Origin: JANMDU01 sp043777675
Lineage (GTDB): Bacteria; Pseudomonadota; Gammaproteobacteria; Burkholderiales; Burkholderiaceae_C
Length of the DNA stretch: 64,000 nucleotides
Reading direction: 5' to 3'
Assembly (NCBI GenBank): GCA_043777675.1
Contig: JAYWHR010000010.1
Span: forward strand, 1 to 64,000
Shown: positions 42,659 through 50,693 of the stretch, one piece after another
How positions within the stretch are numbered: the first letter of the stretch is position 1
Layout: the number at the start of each line of letters is the position of its first letter
Notes under the pieces: generated by a model
Told to the model about the DNA's origin: nothing
Databases searched by the model: none
What the model saw: the letters and a program-made list of their open reading frames with translations, nothing else
Made by a program: the position numbers and the translations under genes

Positions 42659-44179
42659 ATGGCAATCTTTGGTATCGAGAAAAAAGAACTAGACGACCTA
42701 AAGCAAAGCCTCAACCAAAGATTTTTGGCAGTATCAGAGCAGATAGCCAAGTTGCAGCAAGCAGTTGACAGTAAGGTTACAGAATCCGAGGAAACTGCTA
42801 AGGCAGCAGCAACTAGTGCTGTACAGAATCAAGAACGCGTGCAAGAAATCGTCGCGCAAGTATCGGGCGTTACAAAAGAAATTGAAGTTCTCAAGAGTGC
42901 AATCGAGCAAGAATTTACTGCAATAGGAAAAATAAGTGAAAAAGCTATTGGTTTTGAGGAAACACTTCAAGCACAATTAAGTAACAGTAAGAGTGGCTAC
43001 GACGGGTTTCTTGCACAGCAAGAAAAAATTGATTCTGAAATCGCTGATTTGTCGAAAAAAATAGAAACAGCTAATAGTTATGTTCAGACTGCTGAGGCTC
43101 TACCAAATTCGCTCAGTGAAGTACAAAAGAGCCTAGCAGAGGCAAAAAATTCGTACGAAACAATAAAAAATACTCTTTCCCACGCCGTAAGCAGGAAAAG
43201 TGAAATTGATGATTTGCACAAGAAAATACTTGGCGAGAATCTTGTCGACGAAGAGGGAAAAACTGAACACATTAATGGAATTAAAGACGATTTAGAAAAA
43301 GCTTACCACTTGCTATCAGAGAATGCTATAAATCTCAATGAGAGCATAAAATCCGCCACAGAGAAAGCCATCGTGGCAAATGATGTAACTCTTGAGAAAA
43401 TCAAACTACAGTACGATGATCTATTGAAGTCCGCTGGTGATCGTTACACAGCAGTGAATGCGCAGTTAACAGGACTTCTGCCCGGTGCGATGGCCGAAGG
43501 GTTAAGTGCAGCATACGAGAAGAAAAAAGTGGATGAAGAGAACTCTCTATTGCGGTACGAGGTAAATTTCAAAAATGCCATCACAGGTCTTGTTTTTATT
43601 TCGCTCATTCCTTTGGCTGTTGATCTTTACTTATTAGTTGGTCTTAACAAAGATTTAGTGCAAGTCATCAAAGATACCCCGAGCTTGATTGTTGCAATAC
43701 TGCCGCTTTACTTCCCTGTACTCTGGTTAGCTTATTCAGCAAACAAGAGGCTGAATCTATCGAAACGACTCATAGAAGAATACACACATAAATTAGTTTT
43801 GGGTAAAACATTCTCGGGACTATCCAATCAAATTGAAACGCTGTCTCACCAAGATGAAATCAAAGATGAGCTAAGGACACGACTTTTGTTCAACGTTCTG
43901 CAAGTTAGTGCAGAAAACCCCGGCAAACTCATCACCAATTACAACAAAACGGATCACCCATTAATGGAAGCATTGGAAAACAGCTCGAAGCTTTCAGACT
44001 CGGTTGAACGACTTGCCAAGATTCCAGGCTTTTCAGCTCTCGCTCGAAAGCTTGCAGATAAAAATGACCTTTTGTTGAAAACCCAAGCAGACAAAGTGGT
44101 TCACGGTATGAATTCGCAAGCTGCTTTTGATAACTCAATATCTACGCAAACTGCTAAAACCGATAATTCTCCCTCATGA
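42659..44179 (+). CDS. Coiled-coil protein with two membrane segments, unknown function
   Basis: 506 residues. A long coiled coil (about 5-300, rich in Glu, Lys, Ala, Ser) is followed by two hydrophobic segments (about 307-327 and 341-360). A helical C-terminal domain (about 365-470) with GKTFSGLSNQIETLSHQDEI and RLLFNVLQVSAENPGKLITN completes it, and then a polar tail. The coding sequence is AT-richer than its neighbours, suggesting acquired DNA. It has a TTGAGGAC ribosome-binding site and its own promoter region divergent from parE. I do not recognise the family; a stress, defence or membrane-remodelling role would be speculation. Confidence 0.8.
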   Translation: MAIFGIEKKELDDLKQSLNQRFLAVSEQIAKLQQAVDSKVTESEETAKAAATSAVQNQERVQEIVAQVSGVTKEIEVLKSAIEQEFTAIGKISEKAIGFEETLQAQLSNSKSGYDGFLAQQEKIDSEIADLSKKIETANSYVQTAEALPNSLSEVQKSLAEAKNSYETIKNTLSHAVSRKSEIDDLHKKILGENLVDEEGKTEHINGIKDDLEKAYHLLSENAINLNESIKSATEKAIVANDVTLEKIKLQYDDLLKSAGDRYTAVNAQLTGLLPGAMAEGLSAAYEKKKVDEENSLLRYEVNFKNAITGLVFISLIPLAVDLYLLVGLNKDLVQVIKDTPSLIVAILPLYFPVLWLAYSANKRLNLSKRLIEEYTHKLVLGKTFSGLSNQIETLSHQDEIKDELRTRLLFNVLQVSAENPGKLITNYNKTDHPLMEALENSSKLSDSVERLAKIPGFSALARKLADKNDLLLKTQADKVVHGMNSQAAFDNSISTQTAKTDNSPS

Positions 44180-44230
44180 AAAACGCTATCGCACTTAGAG
44201 TCTTTCAATAGCAATTTTCCTGAATCGATT

Positions 44231-44285
44231 ACTACTATTTCAATAGCATTCCGCGCATTATTTATGCCGGCTACATGCCGATTTC
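44231..44285 (+). repeat. Interspersed 50-bp repeat between the coiled-coil and zeta-like genes
   Basis: Sequence pattern CTACTATTTCAATAGCATTC, then CGCGCATTATTTATGCCGGC followed by TACATGCCGATTT. It sits in the 160-base spacer between convergent genes. Confidence 0.86.
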
Positions 44286-44339
44286 TTTTAATAAATATCG
44301 CTGACTGCCCATGCACGCAGCACATGAATTTCATCTCAA

Positions 44340-44939
44340 CTATTCGCCGTTACCCAACACCTGCGCAGCCCATACAGGCAGCGGCTCATGCAGCACCTGC
44401 GTGCGCGCGCCTTCGCAAGCGGCGATCAAGCGATGCGTGCCGGGTTGCACCGTGCCTGAGTCGTGCAACAGGGCTGCATCTGCTAGGCGCACGGCTAGGC
44501 GCAGATTGGCCAGGGTGCGGGGGTAGCGGGCGAGGATGCGCTCGGCGGGGACGTCGTGGCCGCCTTCGCGGATGCGCTGGCTCACGCGGGCCAGCAATTT
44601 TTCGGGATGATCCATGCAGACGACGAGCAGCATGACGAGATAGCCCTGAGCCTGCGCCTCTTGGATGAGGGCGAGCTTGGATTCGTGGGAGAAGACGGTT
44701 TCACTCACCAAGCTCTTGCCTGCGGCTAATAAATCAGCGCGGCGTTGATCGGCCCAGAGCCTTGCCGCCTCGGAGCGCTGCTGCAAATCGGGGATGTGCT
44801 GCAAATGCTCGGCTTCATACAAATCGGCGTTGACGAACTCTGCGTCAACAGGCACTTTTCCTGCGGCGAGCAGGGCTTTGTAGAGGGTGGATTTGCCCGC
44901 GCCGTTGGGGCCAGCCAGCAAATAGAAAACGGGCTTCAT
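44340..44939 (-). CDS. Zeta-toxin-like P-loop kinase
   Basis: 199 residues. The Walker A motif GPNGAGKST lies near the N-terminus (residues 10-18), followed by VDAEFVNADLYEAEHLQHIP, LAAGKSLVSETVFSHESKLA and a C-terminal RIREGGHDVPAERILARYPR. This layout matches zeta-type toxins and related predicted ABC-like ATPases, which phosphorylate UDP-N-acetylglucosamine in the best-studied cases. It lies 21 bases after a ParD-like antitoxin gene, so a toxin-antitoxin pair is likely. Many chromosomal members have not been shown to be toxic. Confidence 0.85.
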   Translation of the reverse strand: MKPVFYLLAGPNGAGKSTLYKALLAAGKVPVDAEFVNADLYEAEHLQHIPDLQQRSEAARLWADQRRADLLAAGKSLVSETVFSHESKLALIQEAQAQGYLVMLLVVCMDHPEKLLARVSQRIREGGHDVPAERILARYPRTLANLRLAVRLADAALLHDSGTVQPGTHRLIAACEGARTQVLHEPLPVWAAQVLGNGE

Positions 44940-44960
44940 GCAGCGGCAATGAAGACCAAT

Positions 44961-45332
44961 TTAAGCCGCAAGGCGTTGGGCGTTATTTGCAGAAGCTTTG
45001 GCGGCATTGCTGGCCACCACTTGCCGCACATGCGCGGCAAGCGCGCCGGAGCGATCGAAGGCGATGAAATCGGCCATCAAAGATTGGGCTTGGGAAGAAT
45101 TGGCTTGCGAGGGCAATGCTGATGCAGCAGGCTCCATCACCGCCTGCACTTCGCGCACCGTGATGCCCGATTCTTCGACCGCTTTACCCAGCATGGCCCA
45201 ATATTCGATTTGGCCTGCGGTGGAGCGGCGAAAGGTGAGTGCGGCTGTGCGGGCATCGCTCACCAAAGGAGCGGGGAGCTTCACGGAATGGAAGCTTGAA
45301 CTGGCAAGAGAAGAAACCACAGCAGAAGTCAT
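44961..45332 (-). CDS. ParD-like antitoxin family protein
   Basis: 123 residues. The N-terminal half (HSVKLPAPLVSDARTAALTF, RRSTAGQIEYWAMLGKAVEE) matches the ParD_like family (ribbon-helix-helix type with the AGQIEYWxxLGK pattern). The rest is variable and Ala/Ser-rich. Such proteins bind their own promoter and neutralise the paired toxin. It is the first gene of the pair with the zeta-like gene. A GAGGTGATGCG ribosome-binding site precedes the ATG. Confidence 0.82.
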   Translation of the reverse strand: MTSAVVSSLASSSFHSVKLPAPLVSDARTAALTFRRSTAGQIEYWAMLGKAVEESGITVREVQAVMEPAASALPSQANSSQAQSLMADFIAFDRSGALAAHVRQVVASNAAKASANNAQRLAA

Positions 45333-45371
45333 CGCATCACCTCATTTGCGTGGAAAAGCCACGATGTATTG

Positions 45372-45401
45372 ATTATATTAAAAATTGATGAATTGCGCCA
45401 T
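45372..45401 (-). promoter_or_regulatory. Likely promoter/operator of the toxin-antitoxin pair
   Basis: On the minus strand a perfect TATAAT (45372-45377) lies 40 bases before the antitoxin ATG. The segment ATGGCGCAA (45393-45401) overlaps the expected -35 position and is repeated exactly 40 bases upstream at 45433-45441. Repeated sites next to an antitoxin promoter suggest autoregulation. The -35 itself is poor. Confidence 0.4.
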
Positions 45402-45456
45402 AAAAAACCAATACGCGCCTTAAAGGTTTATTTTGCGCCATTTTGCATCTTAATGA

Positions 45457-46452
45457 TTACTTTTGCCACCGCCGCCAATACGCCGCTGCCACCCGATACG
45501 TGCCCTGCTGCACGCGCAGCGTGGTTTGCAGATCGTGCCCATAGCCGCCGCCCATGGCAAAAGCCAAGGGAATGCGCCGCTGCCAAGCCCAATCCATCAC
45601 GCGGCGATCTCGCGCCTCTAGCCCATCATAAGTGAGCTTCAAGCGGCCGAGCCTGTCGCCTTCATGCGGATCGGCTCCTGCGAGGTACAAGATCAGCCTA
45701 GGGGGATACGGACAGAAAAACAGCCGCTCAAGCTCATCGAGCGCTTGATCTAGCGCGGCCAAATATTCATCATCGCTGCAACCATCTGGCAAATCCACAT
45801 CCAAATCGCTGGCCTCTTTGCGAAACGGGAAATTTTTTGCGCCATGCATCGACAGGGTGAACACGCTCTCGTCGCCTTGAAAAATACGCGCTGTGCCGTT
45901 GCCTTGATGCACATCCAAATCAATGATCGCCACGCGCAGCGGCCGCGTGCTGCCATACCTGCGGCCCCATTCGCTTTGCATCAGCCGCGCCGTGACTGCG
46001 AAATCGTTAAACACGCAGAAGCCACCGCCTCTATCGGCATAGCTGTGATGCGTGCCGCCGGCGAGATTGGCGGCGATGCCTTGCGCAGCGTTGGCGCTCA
46101 AGCCTGAGCTCATGCGCGAATCCATCCAGCCAAGTGCTGAGCGCGCAGCGGCAACGCTCGCCCCCACTGAGCGGCGCGCTCTTTCTGCCATCGCTTCACT
46201 CCACGGAAAGCCAATCTCCCGCATGATCTTCGGATCAAGCGCGCCTTGCTCCACCCCAAGCGAAATGCCGCGAATATAGGCTGGCGTGTGCACCAAAGCC
46301 AGCTCACCATCAGTCGAAGCCGGCGCAACTTGCATCTGCACTTGCTGTAAATGCGTAGTGAGCCAATCGCGCAGCATTTTGTACTTGGGCATCGGAAAGC
46401 GATGGCCTTCTGGTAAGGGGAGTACGAATTGATCGGCGTAGAAGGCGTGCAT
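45457..46452 (-). CDS. Histone deacetylase-family (acetoin utilization/HdaH-like) amidohydrolase
   Basis: 331 residues. Zinc-site and catalytic features of class II-type bacterial histone deacetylase-like enzymes are visible: GGTHHSYADRGGGFCVFNDF (paired catalytic His), IIDLDVHQGNGTARIF (Asp and His ligands) and YLAGADPHEGDRLGRL (Asp ligand). They remove acetyl or similar groups from amines, polyamines or proteins; the substrate here is unknown. The gene lies upstream of the toxin-antitoxin pair on the same strand with a spacer holding its promoter. Confidence 0.92.
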   Translation of the reverse strand: MHAFYADQFVLPLPEGHRFPMPKYKMLRDWLTTHLQQVQMQVAPASTDGELALVHTPAYIRGISLGVEQGALDPKIMREIGFPWSEAMAERARRSVGASVAAARSALGWMDSRMSSGLSANAAQGIAANLAGGTHHSYADRGGGFCVFNDFAVTARLMQSEWGRRYGSTRPLRVAIIDLDVHQGNGTARIFQGDESVFTLSMHGAKNFPFRKEASDLDVDLPDGCSDDEYLAALDQALDELERLFFCPYPPRLILYLAGADPHEGDRLGRLKLTYDGLEARDRRVMDWAWQRRIPLAFAMGGGYGHDLQTTLRVQQGTYRVAAAYWRRWQK

Positions 46453-46470
46453 GGCCGCAATTGTGGCTCA

Positions 46471-46523
46471 CTATGAATTGCATAGCGCTCCGCGCTGTTT
46501 ATACGCCGGCCATCTGCTCAAAA
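46471..46523 (+). repeat. Interspersed 50-bp repeat upstream of the HDAC-like gene
   Basis: Sequence pattern CTATGAATTGCATAGCGCTC, then CGCGCTGTTTATACGCCGGC followed by CATCTGCTCAAAA. It lies 18 bases before the HDAC-like start codon, in its leader or promoter region. Confidence 0.83.
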
Positions 46524-46593
46524 CGATTGAAAAACAGGGAGAAAAGTCTGCTCAAACCGCCTCGATCTAGAGTTAGTCTTCTAAACAACACAT

Positions 46594-46616
46594 TTTTTGC
46601 TGCACCGCAGCAAAAA
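46594..46616. promoter_or_regulatory. PhaR-type operator upstream of phaP
   Basis: A perfect inverted repeat with 10-base arms, TTTTTGCTGC ACC GCAGCAAAAA. Sites of TGC/GCA type (CTGC-N-GCAG) are bound by the PHA-granule sensor PhaR, which represses phasin genes until granules form. The site sits directly upstream of the phaP promoter. Confidence 0.65.
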
Positions 46617-46620
46617 GGGC

Positions 46621-46648
46621 TTGCATTGCAGCGGGATTACCCTATACT
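46621..46648 (+). promoter_or_regulatory. Sigma-70-type promoter of phaP
   Basis: TTGCAT (46621-46626) and TATACT (46643-46648) are separated by 16 bases, 55 bases before the phaP start. Confidence 0.7.
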
Positions 46649-46658
46649 TGCGTTTATG

Positions 46659-46672
46659 TTGCAGTGCAGCAA
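46659..46672. promoter_or_regulatory. Second PhaR-like half-site cluster in the phaP leader
   Basis: TTGCAGTGCAGCAA, a TGCA-rich imperfect palindrome similar to the operator at 46594, placed just downstream of the -10 region where a bound repressor would block transcription. Confidence 0.5.
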
Positions 46673-46702
46673 AACATTTTTAACCCACTAGGAGTACACA
46701 CC

Positions 46703-47245
46703 ATGTTGACCGTAGAACAAGTTCTCGCCGCTCAGAAAGCTAATTTTGACACTCTATTTGGCTTGACCAACAAAGCCTTCGCTGGCGTGGAAAAGCTCGT
46801 TGAGCTGAACATTACCGCTGGCAAAGCAGCACTTGGCGAAGCCGCTGAGAGCACCCACGCTGCTTTGAGCGTGAAAGATGCGCAAGAGCTGATGGCTCTG
46901 CAATCTTCCTTCCTGCAGCCGATGGCTGAAAAAAGCATGGCCTACAGCCGACACTTCTATGACATCGCCTCTGGCACTGGCGCTGAGTTCACCTCCGCTT
47001 TCGAAGCACAAACCGCTGCTGCACAAAAGCAGTTTGCCGGTTTGGTTGAGACCCTGGCTAAGAACGCACCTGCCGGCTCTGAGTCTGCTGTTGCCGTGAT
47101 GAAGAGCGCTGTGGCCGCTGCCGGTAATGCTTACGACGCTGTGCAAAAAGCCGTGAAACAAGCATCCGATTTGGCTGAGCAAAACATCGCCTCGGTGAGC
47201 CAACAAGCTGTTGCCTCCACCAAAGCCGCTGCTAAGAAGCGTTAA
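46703..47245 (+). CDS. phaP: Phasin (PHA granule-associated protein)
   Basis: 180 residues, helical and amphipathic, with no signal peptide. The N-terminus TVEQVLAAQKANFDTLFGLT and VEKLVELNITAGKAALGEAA are typical of Phasin_2 proteins of Burkholderiales, and the Ala/Lys-rich end (KAAAKKR) is common to them. It coats polyhydroxyalkanoate granules and controls their size and number. The start at 46703 has TAGGAG 7 bases upstream. PhaR-like operators in front indicate induction by PHA accumulation. Confidence 0.95.
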   Translation: MLTVEQVLAAQKANFDTLFGLTNKAFAGVEKLVELNITAGKAALGEAAESTHAALSVKDAQELMALQSSFLQPMAEKSMAYSRHFYDIASGTGAEFTSAFEAQTAAAQKQFAGLVETLAKNAPAGSESAVAVMKSAVAAAGNAYDAVQKAVKQASDLAEQNIASVSQQAVASTKAAAKKR

Positions 47246-47423
47246 TTTTTCTTTGCCTCTAGCGTGCGAGCTCAAAGCCTTGAATTCAATGACTTTGTGC
47301 CCACCTGTTTAGAGTCAGATACCAAGACGATTTGTGTACCTAGACTGCACAATCTCGTTATTGAATCTGAGAAGGTTGTCTCCTCGGGTCCTTGTTGAGC
47401 TGCAAAGCTCTGGGATCCAGTTC

Positions 47424-47456
47424 AAAGCCTAGTTCTTCGGAACTAGGCTTTTTTTT
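47424..47456 (+). terminator. Rho-independent terminator downstream of phaP
   Basis: The stem AAAGCCTAGTTC/GAACTAGGCTTT is closed by a stable TTCG tetraloop and followed by T residues. The gap to phaP is about 180 bases, in which no gene is seen. Confidence 0.88.
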
Positions 47457-47492
47457 GCTTGAAGTACAGATAGAAATACCGGACGCAGAACA

Positions 47493-47619
47493 CGCAAAGG
47501 TTACGCAGAAGAAACACAAAAAAGACAAATACAAAGACAAAAGGGTTTCAGAGACTAATCTCTGAAACCCTTTTGAATTTTCTTTCTGAATTTTTTGCGT
47601 CTTCTGCGTAACCTTTGCG
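47493..47619. repeat. Nested inverted repeat between phaP and the DUF349 gene
   Basis: The outer arms CGCAAAGGTTACGCAGAAGA (47493-47512) and TCTTCTGCGTAACCTTTGCG (47600-47619) are exact inverted copies. Inside them lies a second perfect hairpin CAAAAGGGTTTCAGAGA / TCTCTGAAACCCTTTTG (47539-47575) with a 3-base loop, which may serve as terminator for the DUF349 gene on the minus strand. The whole could fold as one long cruciform or hairpin. Confidence 0.8.
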
Positions 47620-47652
47620 ACTTCTGCCTCCGGCTGTTTCTTGGTATTCAGA

Positions 47653-50517
47653 TCAACGCAGCAAAGCCTTCAAAGCATTTTGCAAACGCCGCGCTGCTTT
47701 CTCTTCGTGCGCTGTCGCCAACACTGCCGCCGCATCTTGCTGCCAAGTGTCTTTCGGAGCGGCTTCGCCTCGTTTGGTCAGAAGTTGCAACTGCATCAAG
47801 CGGCGAGCATCGAGTTGCTCGGCCGGCGTCGGCACTTCAGCAGCCATCTCTAGCCGCAAAAGCGCTTGGGCTGCGTCTCCTGCTGCTGGCTTGCCAAGAG
47901 CTTGCGCCCATTGCGTGCGAGCGGCGGGCTGCAAACTGCGACCCAGCTGCTGCGCCGTAGGTAAGCTCTCGGCGTTGCGACCTTCCCATGCAGTCAGCAA
48001 TGAAACGACGGATTCGCCGTGTGCTTGGGCAGCGAGCTTCTTCAAAGCCAGTTGCGCTTTGTCCATGCCATCGCGCAGCGCGTAAAACGCTGTGTTGGAT
48101 AAGCGTGGGCCGCGATCTTCAAAGCGATCATCGCTACGAGCGGCGCCAAAACCTGCGCCGCGAGAATCACCACGGGAGTCGCCGCGCGAATCTGGGCGAC
48201 GATCACCAAAACCGCCCGGCTTCTTGTCGCCAAACTTGCCATCTCGGCGCTCGCCGTTTCTGTCGCCGCGCTTGTCGCCAAAGCGGCCAGCTTCTGGCTT
48301 AGCTGGCGAAGCGAGCTTCGCGCCCGGGCGATCGTCACCACGGCGAGCGACCACGGGTTTGAGGGGCGCCTTGGGTGGTTCAACAGGTGCAGGAGCAACG
48401 GCTTCAGCCTCTGGATTGGGCTCAGGTAAAGCTTCAACACCAGACGCGGCTTCGTTGCCATCTACACCTGAAGCCAAAGCATCAATATCAGACGCTACAT
48501 TTTCAGTAGCACTCTGCGTATATTCTATGCCGGCTACCGGCTCTTTTTCTTCTGAAACAGCGGCCTCAGCAGGAGCTGGAACAGCCTCAACAACCGCAGA
48601 GGCAGGCGCAGCAGACGCTGGCACAGCCCTGCCCCGCCCAGCCGCATCCAACACATCCATCGCATTGCGAATGGCGCGAGCGTCGTTGCTTGAAATCGCA
48701 GCATCCAATGCTTTGGTGGCATCAAGCACGGCTTTGTCGTGTTGGCTCATCGCAGCGGCTTGTTCTTCACGCGCTTTGCCTTTCCGTTCAAAAGCCTCAT
48801 CAATCGGCTTGCGGAAAGCATCCCAAAGCTTTTGCTCTTCTTTGCGATCCATCGGCACGCTTTGCGCCTCGGCTTGCCAGCGGCCTTGCAGACTTTTCAC
48901 TGCATCCATTCGCATCATTGGCGCAGCGCCTAGCTCTTTGGCTTCATCAATCATGGCGCGGCGGCGCTCAAGCGATGCTTTCTGCGCTGCTTCCAATGGG
49001 CCATGCGCTGCCTTCATCGCAGTTTTATATTGCGGCTGTAGTTCAGCAAAGGCTTTCTCGCCAATGTGCCCCGCGCCACGCCATTTCTCTGCAAGCTGAT
49101 GCAACTCGCGATCTACCATCTTCCAGTCGTTGCGTGTCGCATTCGCTGCAAACCACGCTTGAATTTCCTCAATGATCACGACGCGCTGAGCTTTGTGTGT
49201 GGCTTCTTCGGCTTTGACTTTCTCAATCCAAGCCTCCACTAGCTTATGCGCCTCATTGCAAGCTTCATCGAACTTACGCCACATGCCGTGATTGGGCATA
49301 CCGCCTTGATCGGTTTGCTTCCAAGCATCGCGCAGATGGCGCACAGCCTCTTGCTGCTTGCGGCCGCCCAGTGGTTTGGCCACCAGCGCCTGCGCCTTGA
49401 TGATCAGCTCTTCGCGAATTTGATTGGCGCGCCATTTCTGCCACCCCTCCATCTCACCTGCCGCTGACAGTGCATCGCGGGCTTTTGCCTCGGTGCGATC
49501 ATCAATAAATTCGCCATGTTCTTTGAGCGCATTGCGTAAATCATTGGCAACTTGGGCACTGGCTTTGCCATGGCCTTCTTGAAGCTCCACTTCCAATTTT
49601 GTGAGCACTTCGCGCACAGCCGTATTGGCTGCTTGGCGTTTTTCAGGATCAATCTTCGGCTTCGCAGGCTTATCGGTTTTTGCTGAAACCGCTTCTCCTC
49701 GAGCAGTCGCCCGTGCAGTGCGGATCGCTTCCGCCCATACAGGTACCGCGGGCAGCGGAGCACTCGCATCGCCCATCGCCGCAGTTGCTTGCGCGAGCGC
49801 TGCTGAAAAAGCTTCCCACAGTGAATTGAGCTGAGATTGGGCAGTTTCCAGCTGCGGCGTGAATTTGGCATCGACGCTCGGCCATTGCACATCGGATTGC
49901 AAGGCTGCGGTCTGAGCGCTCCAATTGCTCACATCCACATGCAAAATTTCAAACGCGCTCTGCGCATCCGCCAAAGGCTTGGTAGAGAGCAATTCAATGC
50001 GCTGCGCCATCAGAAAAGCTGCTTCGCGCTGCACCTGTGCGCGGTGCTGCAAATCCTCAATCTGCTTGATGCGCTCATTCAAGAGTGTGCGCAGCGAGGC
50101 TAGCGGCTCTTTAGACAGTGGCGCGCCGGCTTTGGCTGCATCGCGCTGCCAAGCCAATGCGTCGGCAATATTGAGCCGAGGAGCATCAAGCAAAGCTTGT
50201 GCCTTCACAGCCCAATCGGCTGCTATGTGCTCCTGCGAAGCGCTACGCTTTAATTCATCGAGCTTCTCGCGCAATGGCTTGGCTGCGCCTTTATCTCGCA
50301 CGAGCAGCTCTTTATAAACCTCTTGCATCTGCTCCGTGGATGGATTGCTGCTCAACCACTCCCGTACCTTCGCCGCACGCTCGCCAGAAGTGGGCGCAGA
50401 GAAAGCGCCGCACGTGAGCTCATCGAGAGGATGCGCCGCAGCGGCTTTGGCAGTTTTGGGTTGATTGATATCAGGCACGGTTTCGTTCGTCTTTTTAAAA
50501 GCAGAAAAGCTCAGCAT
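47653..50517 (-). CDS. Large DUF349 domain-containing protein
   Basis: 954 residues with several DUF349 helical repeats in the middle (KQTDQGGMPNHGMWRKFDEA, LAEKWRGAGHIGEKAFAELQ, LQGRWQAEAQSVPMDRKEEQ). The C-terminal half contains a low-complexity, Ala/Glu/Pro-rich linker and an Arg/Gly/Asp-rich segment (RPDSRGDSRGDSRG) before a helical end. DUF349 proteins are cytoplasmic and of unknown function. The linker holds an interspersed-repeat copy encoding VAGIEYTQSATENVAS. It is single, preceded by a spacer of about 175 bases. Confidence 0.9.
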   Translation of the reverse strand: MLSFSAFKKTNETVPDINQPKTAKAAAAHPLDELTCGAFSAPTSGERAAKVREWLSSNPSTEQMQEVYKELLVRDKGAAKPLREKLDELKRSASQEHIAADWAVKAQALLDAPRLNIADALAWQRDAAKAGAPLSKEPLASLRTLLNERIKQIEDLQHRAQVQREAAFLMAQRIELLSTKPLADAQSAFEILHVDVSNWSAQTAALQSDVQWPSVDAKFTPQLETAQSQLNSLWEAFSAALAQATAAMGDASAPLPAVPVWAEAIRTARATARGEAVSAKTDKPAKPKIDPEKRQAANTAVREVLTKLEVELQEGHGKASAQVANDLRNALKEHGEFIDDRTEAKARDALSAAGEMEGWQKWRANQIREELIIKAQALVAKPLGGRKQQEAVRHLRDAWKQTDQGGMPNHGMWRKFDEACNEAHKLVEAWIEKVKAEEATHKAQRVVIIEEIQAWFAANATRNDWKMVDRELHQLAEKWRGAGHIGEKAFAELQPQYKTAMKAAHGPLEAAQKASLERRRAMIDEAKELGAAPMMRMDAVKSLQGRWQAEAQSVPMDRKEEQKLWDAFRKPIDEAFERKGKAREEQAAAMSQHDKAVLDATKALDAAISSNDARAIRNAMDVLDAAGRGRAVPASAAPASAVVEAVPAPAEAAVSEEKEPVAGIEYTQSATENVASDIDALASGVDGNEAASGVEALPEPNPEAEAVAPAPVEPPKAPLKPVVARRGDDRPGAKLASPAKPEAGRFGDKRGDRNGERRDGKFGDKKPGGFGDRRPDSRGDSRGDSRGAGFGAARSDDRFEDRGPRLSNTAFYALRDGMDKAQLALKKLAAQAHGESVVSLLTAWEGRNAESLPTAQQLGRSLQPAARTQWAQALGKPAAGDAAQALLRLEMAAEVPTPAEQLDARRLMQLQLLTKRGEAAPKDTWQQDAAAVLATAHEEKAARRLQNALKALLR
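48493..48547 (+). repeat. Interspersed 50-bp repeat inside the DUF349 gene
   Basis: Sequence pattern GCTACATTTTCAGTAGCACT, then CTGCGTATATTCTATGCCGG followed by CTACCGGCTCTTTTT. It is in frame in the low-complexity linker. Confidence 0.87.
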
Positions 50518-50693
50518 AGGTCATCACAAAAAACAAGAGCCACTGAAGATAGTGGCAGTAGCGTATTTTCGCTGTTTTTTCGCTGGGTTTGCGTTCTTTC
50601 GTAGGAACGCAACAAGAGCGCCCTATCTGAATACGATGGCAGCTTGTCCGCTTAAGTACAGGAAAGCTCGGTAGAAAGCAGGACAATCCAGCA

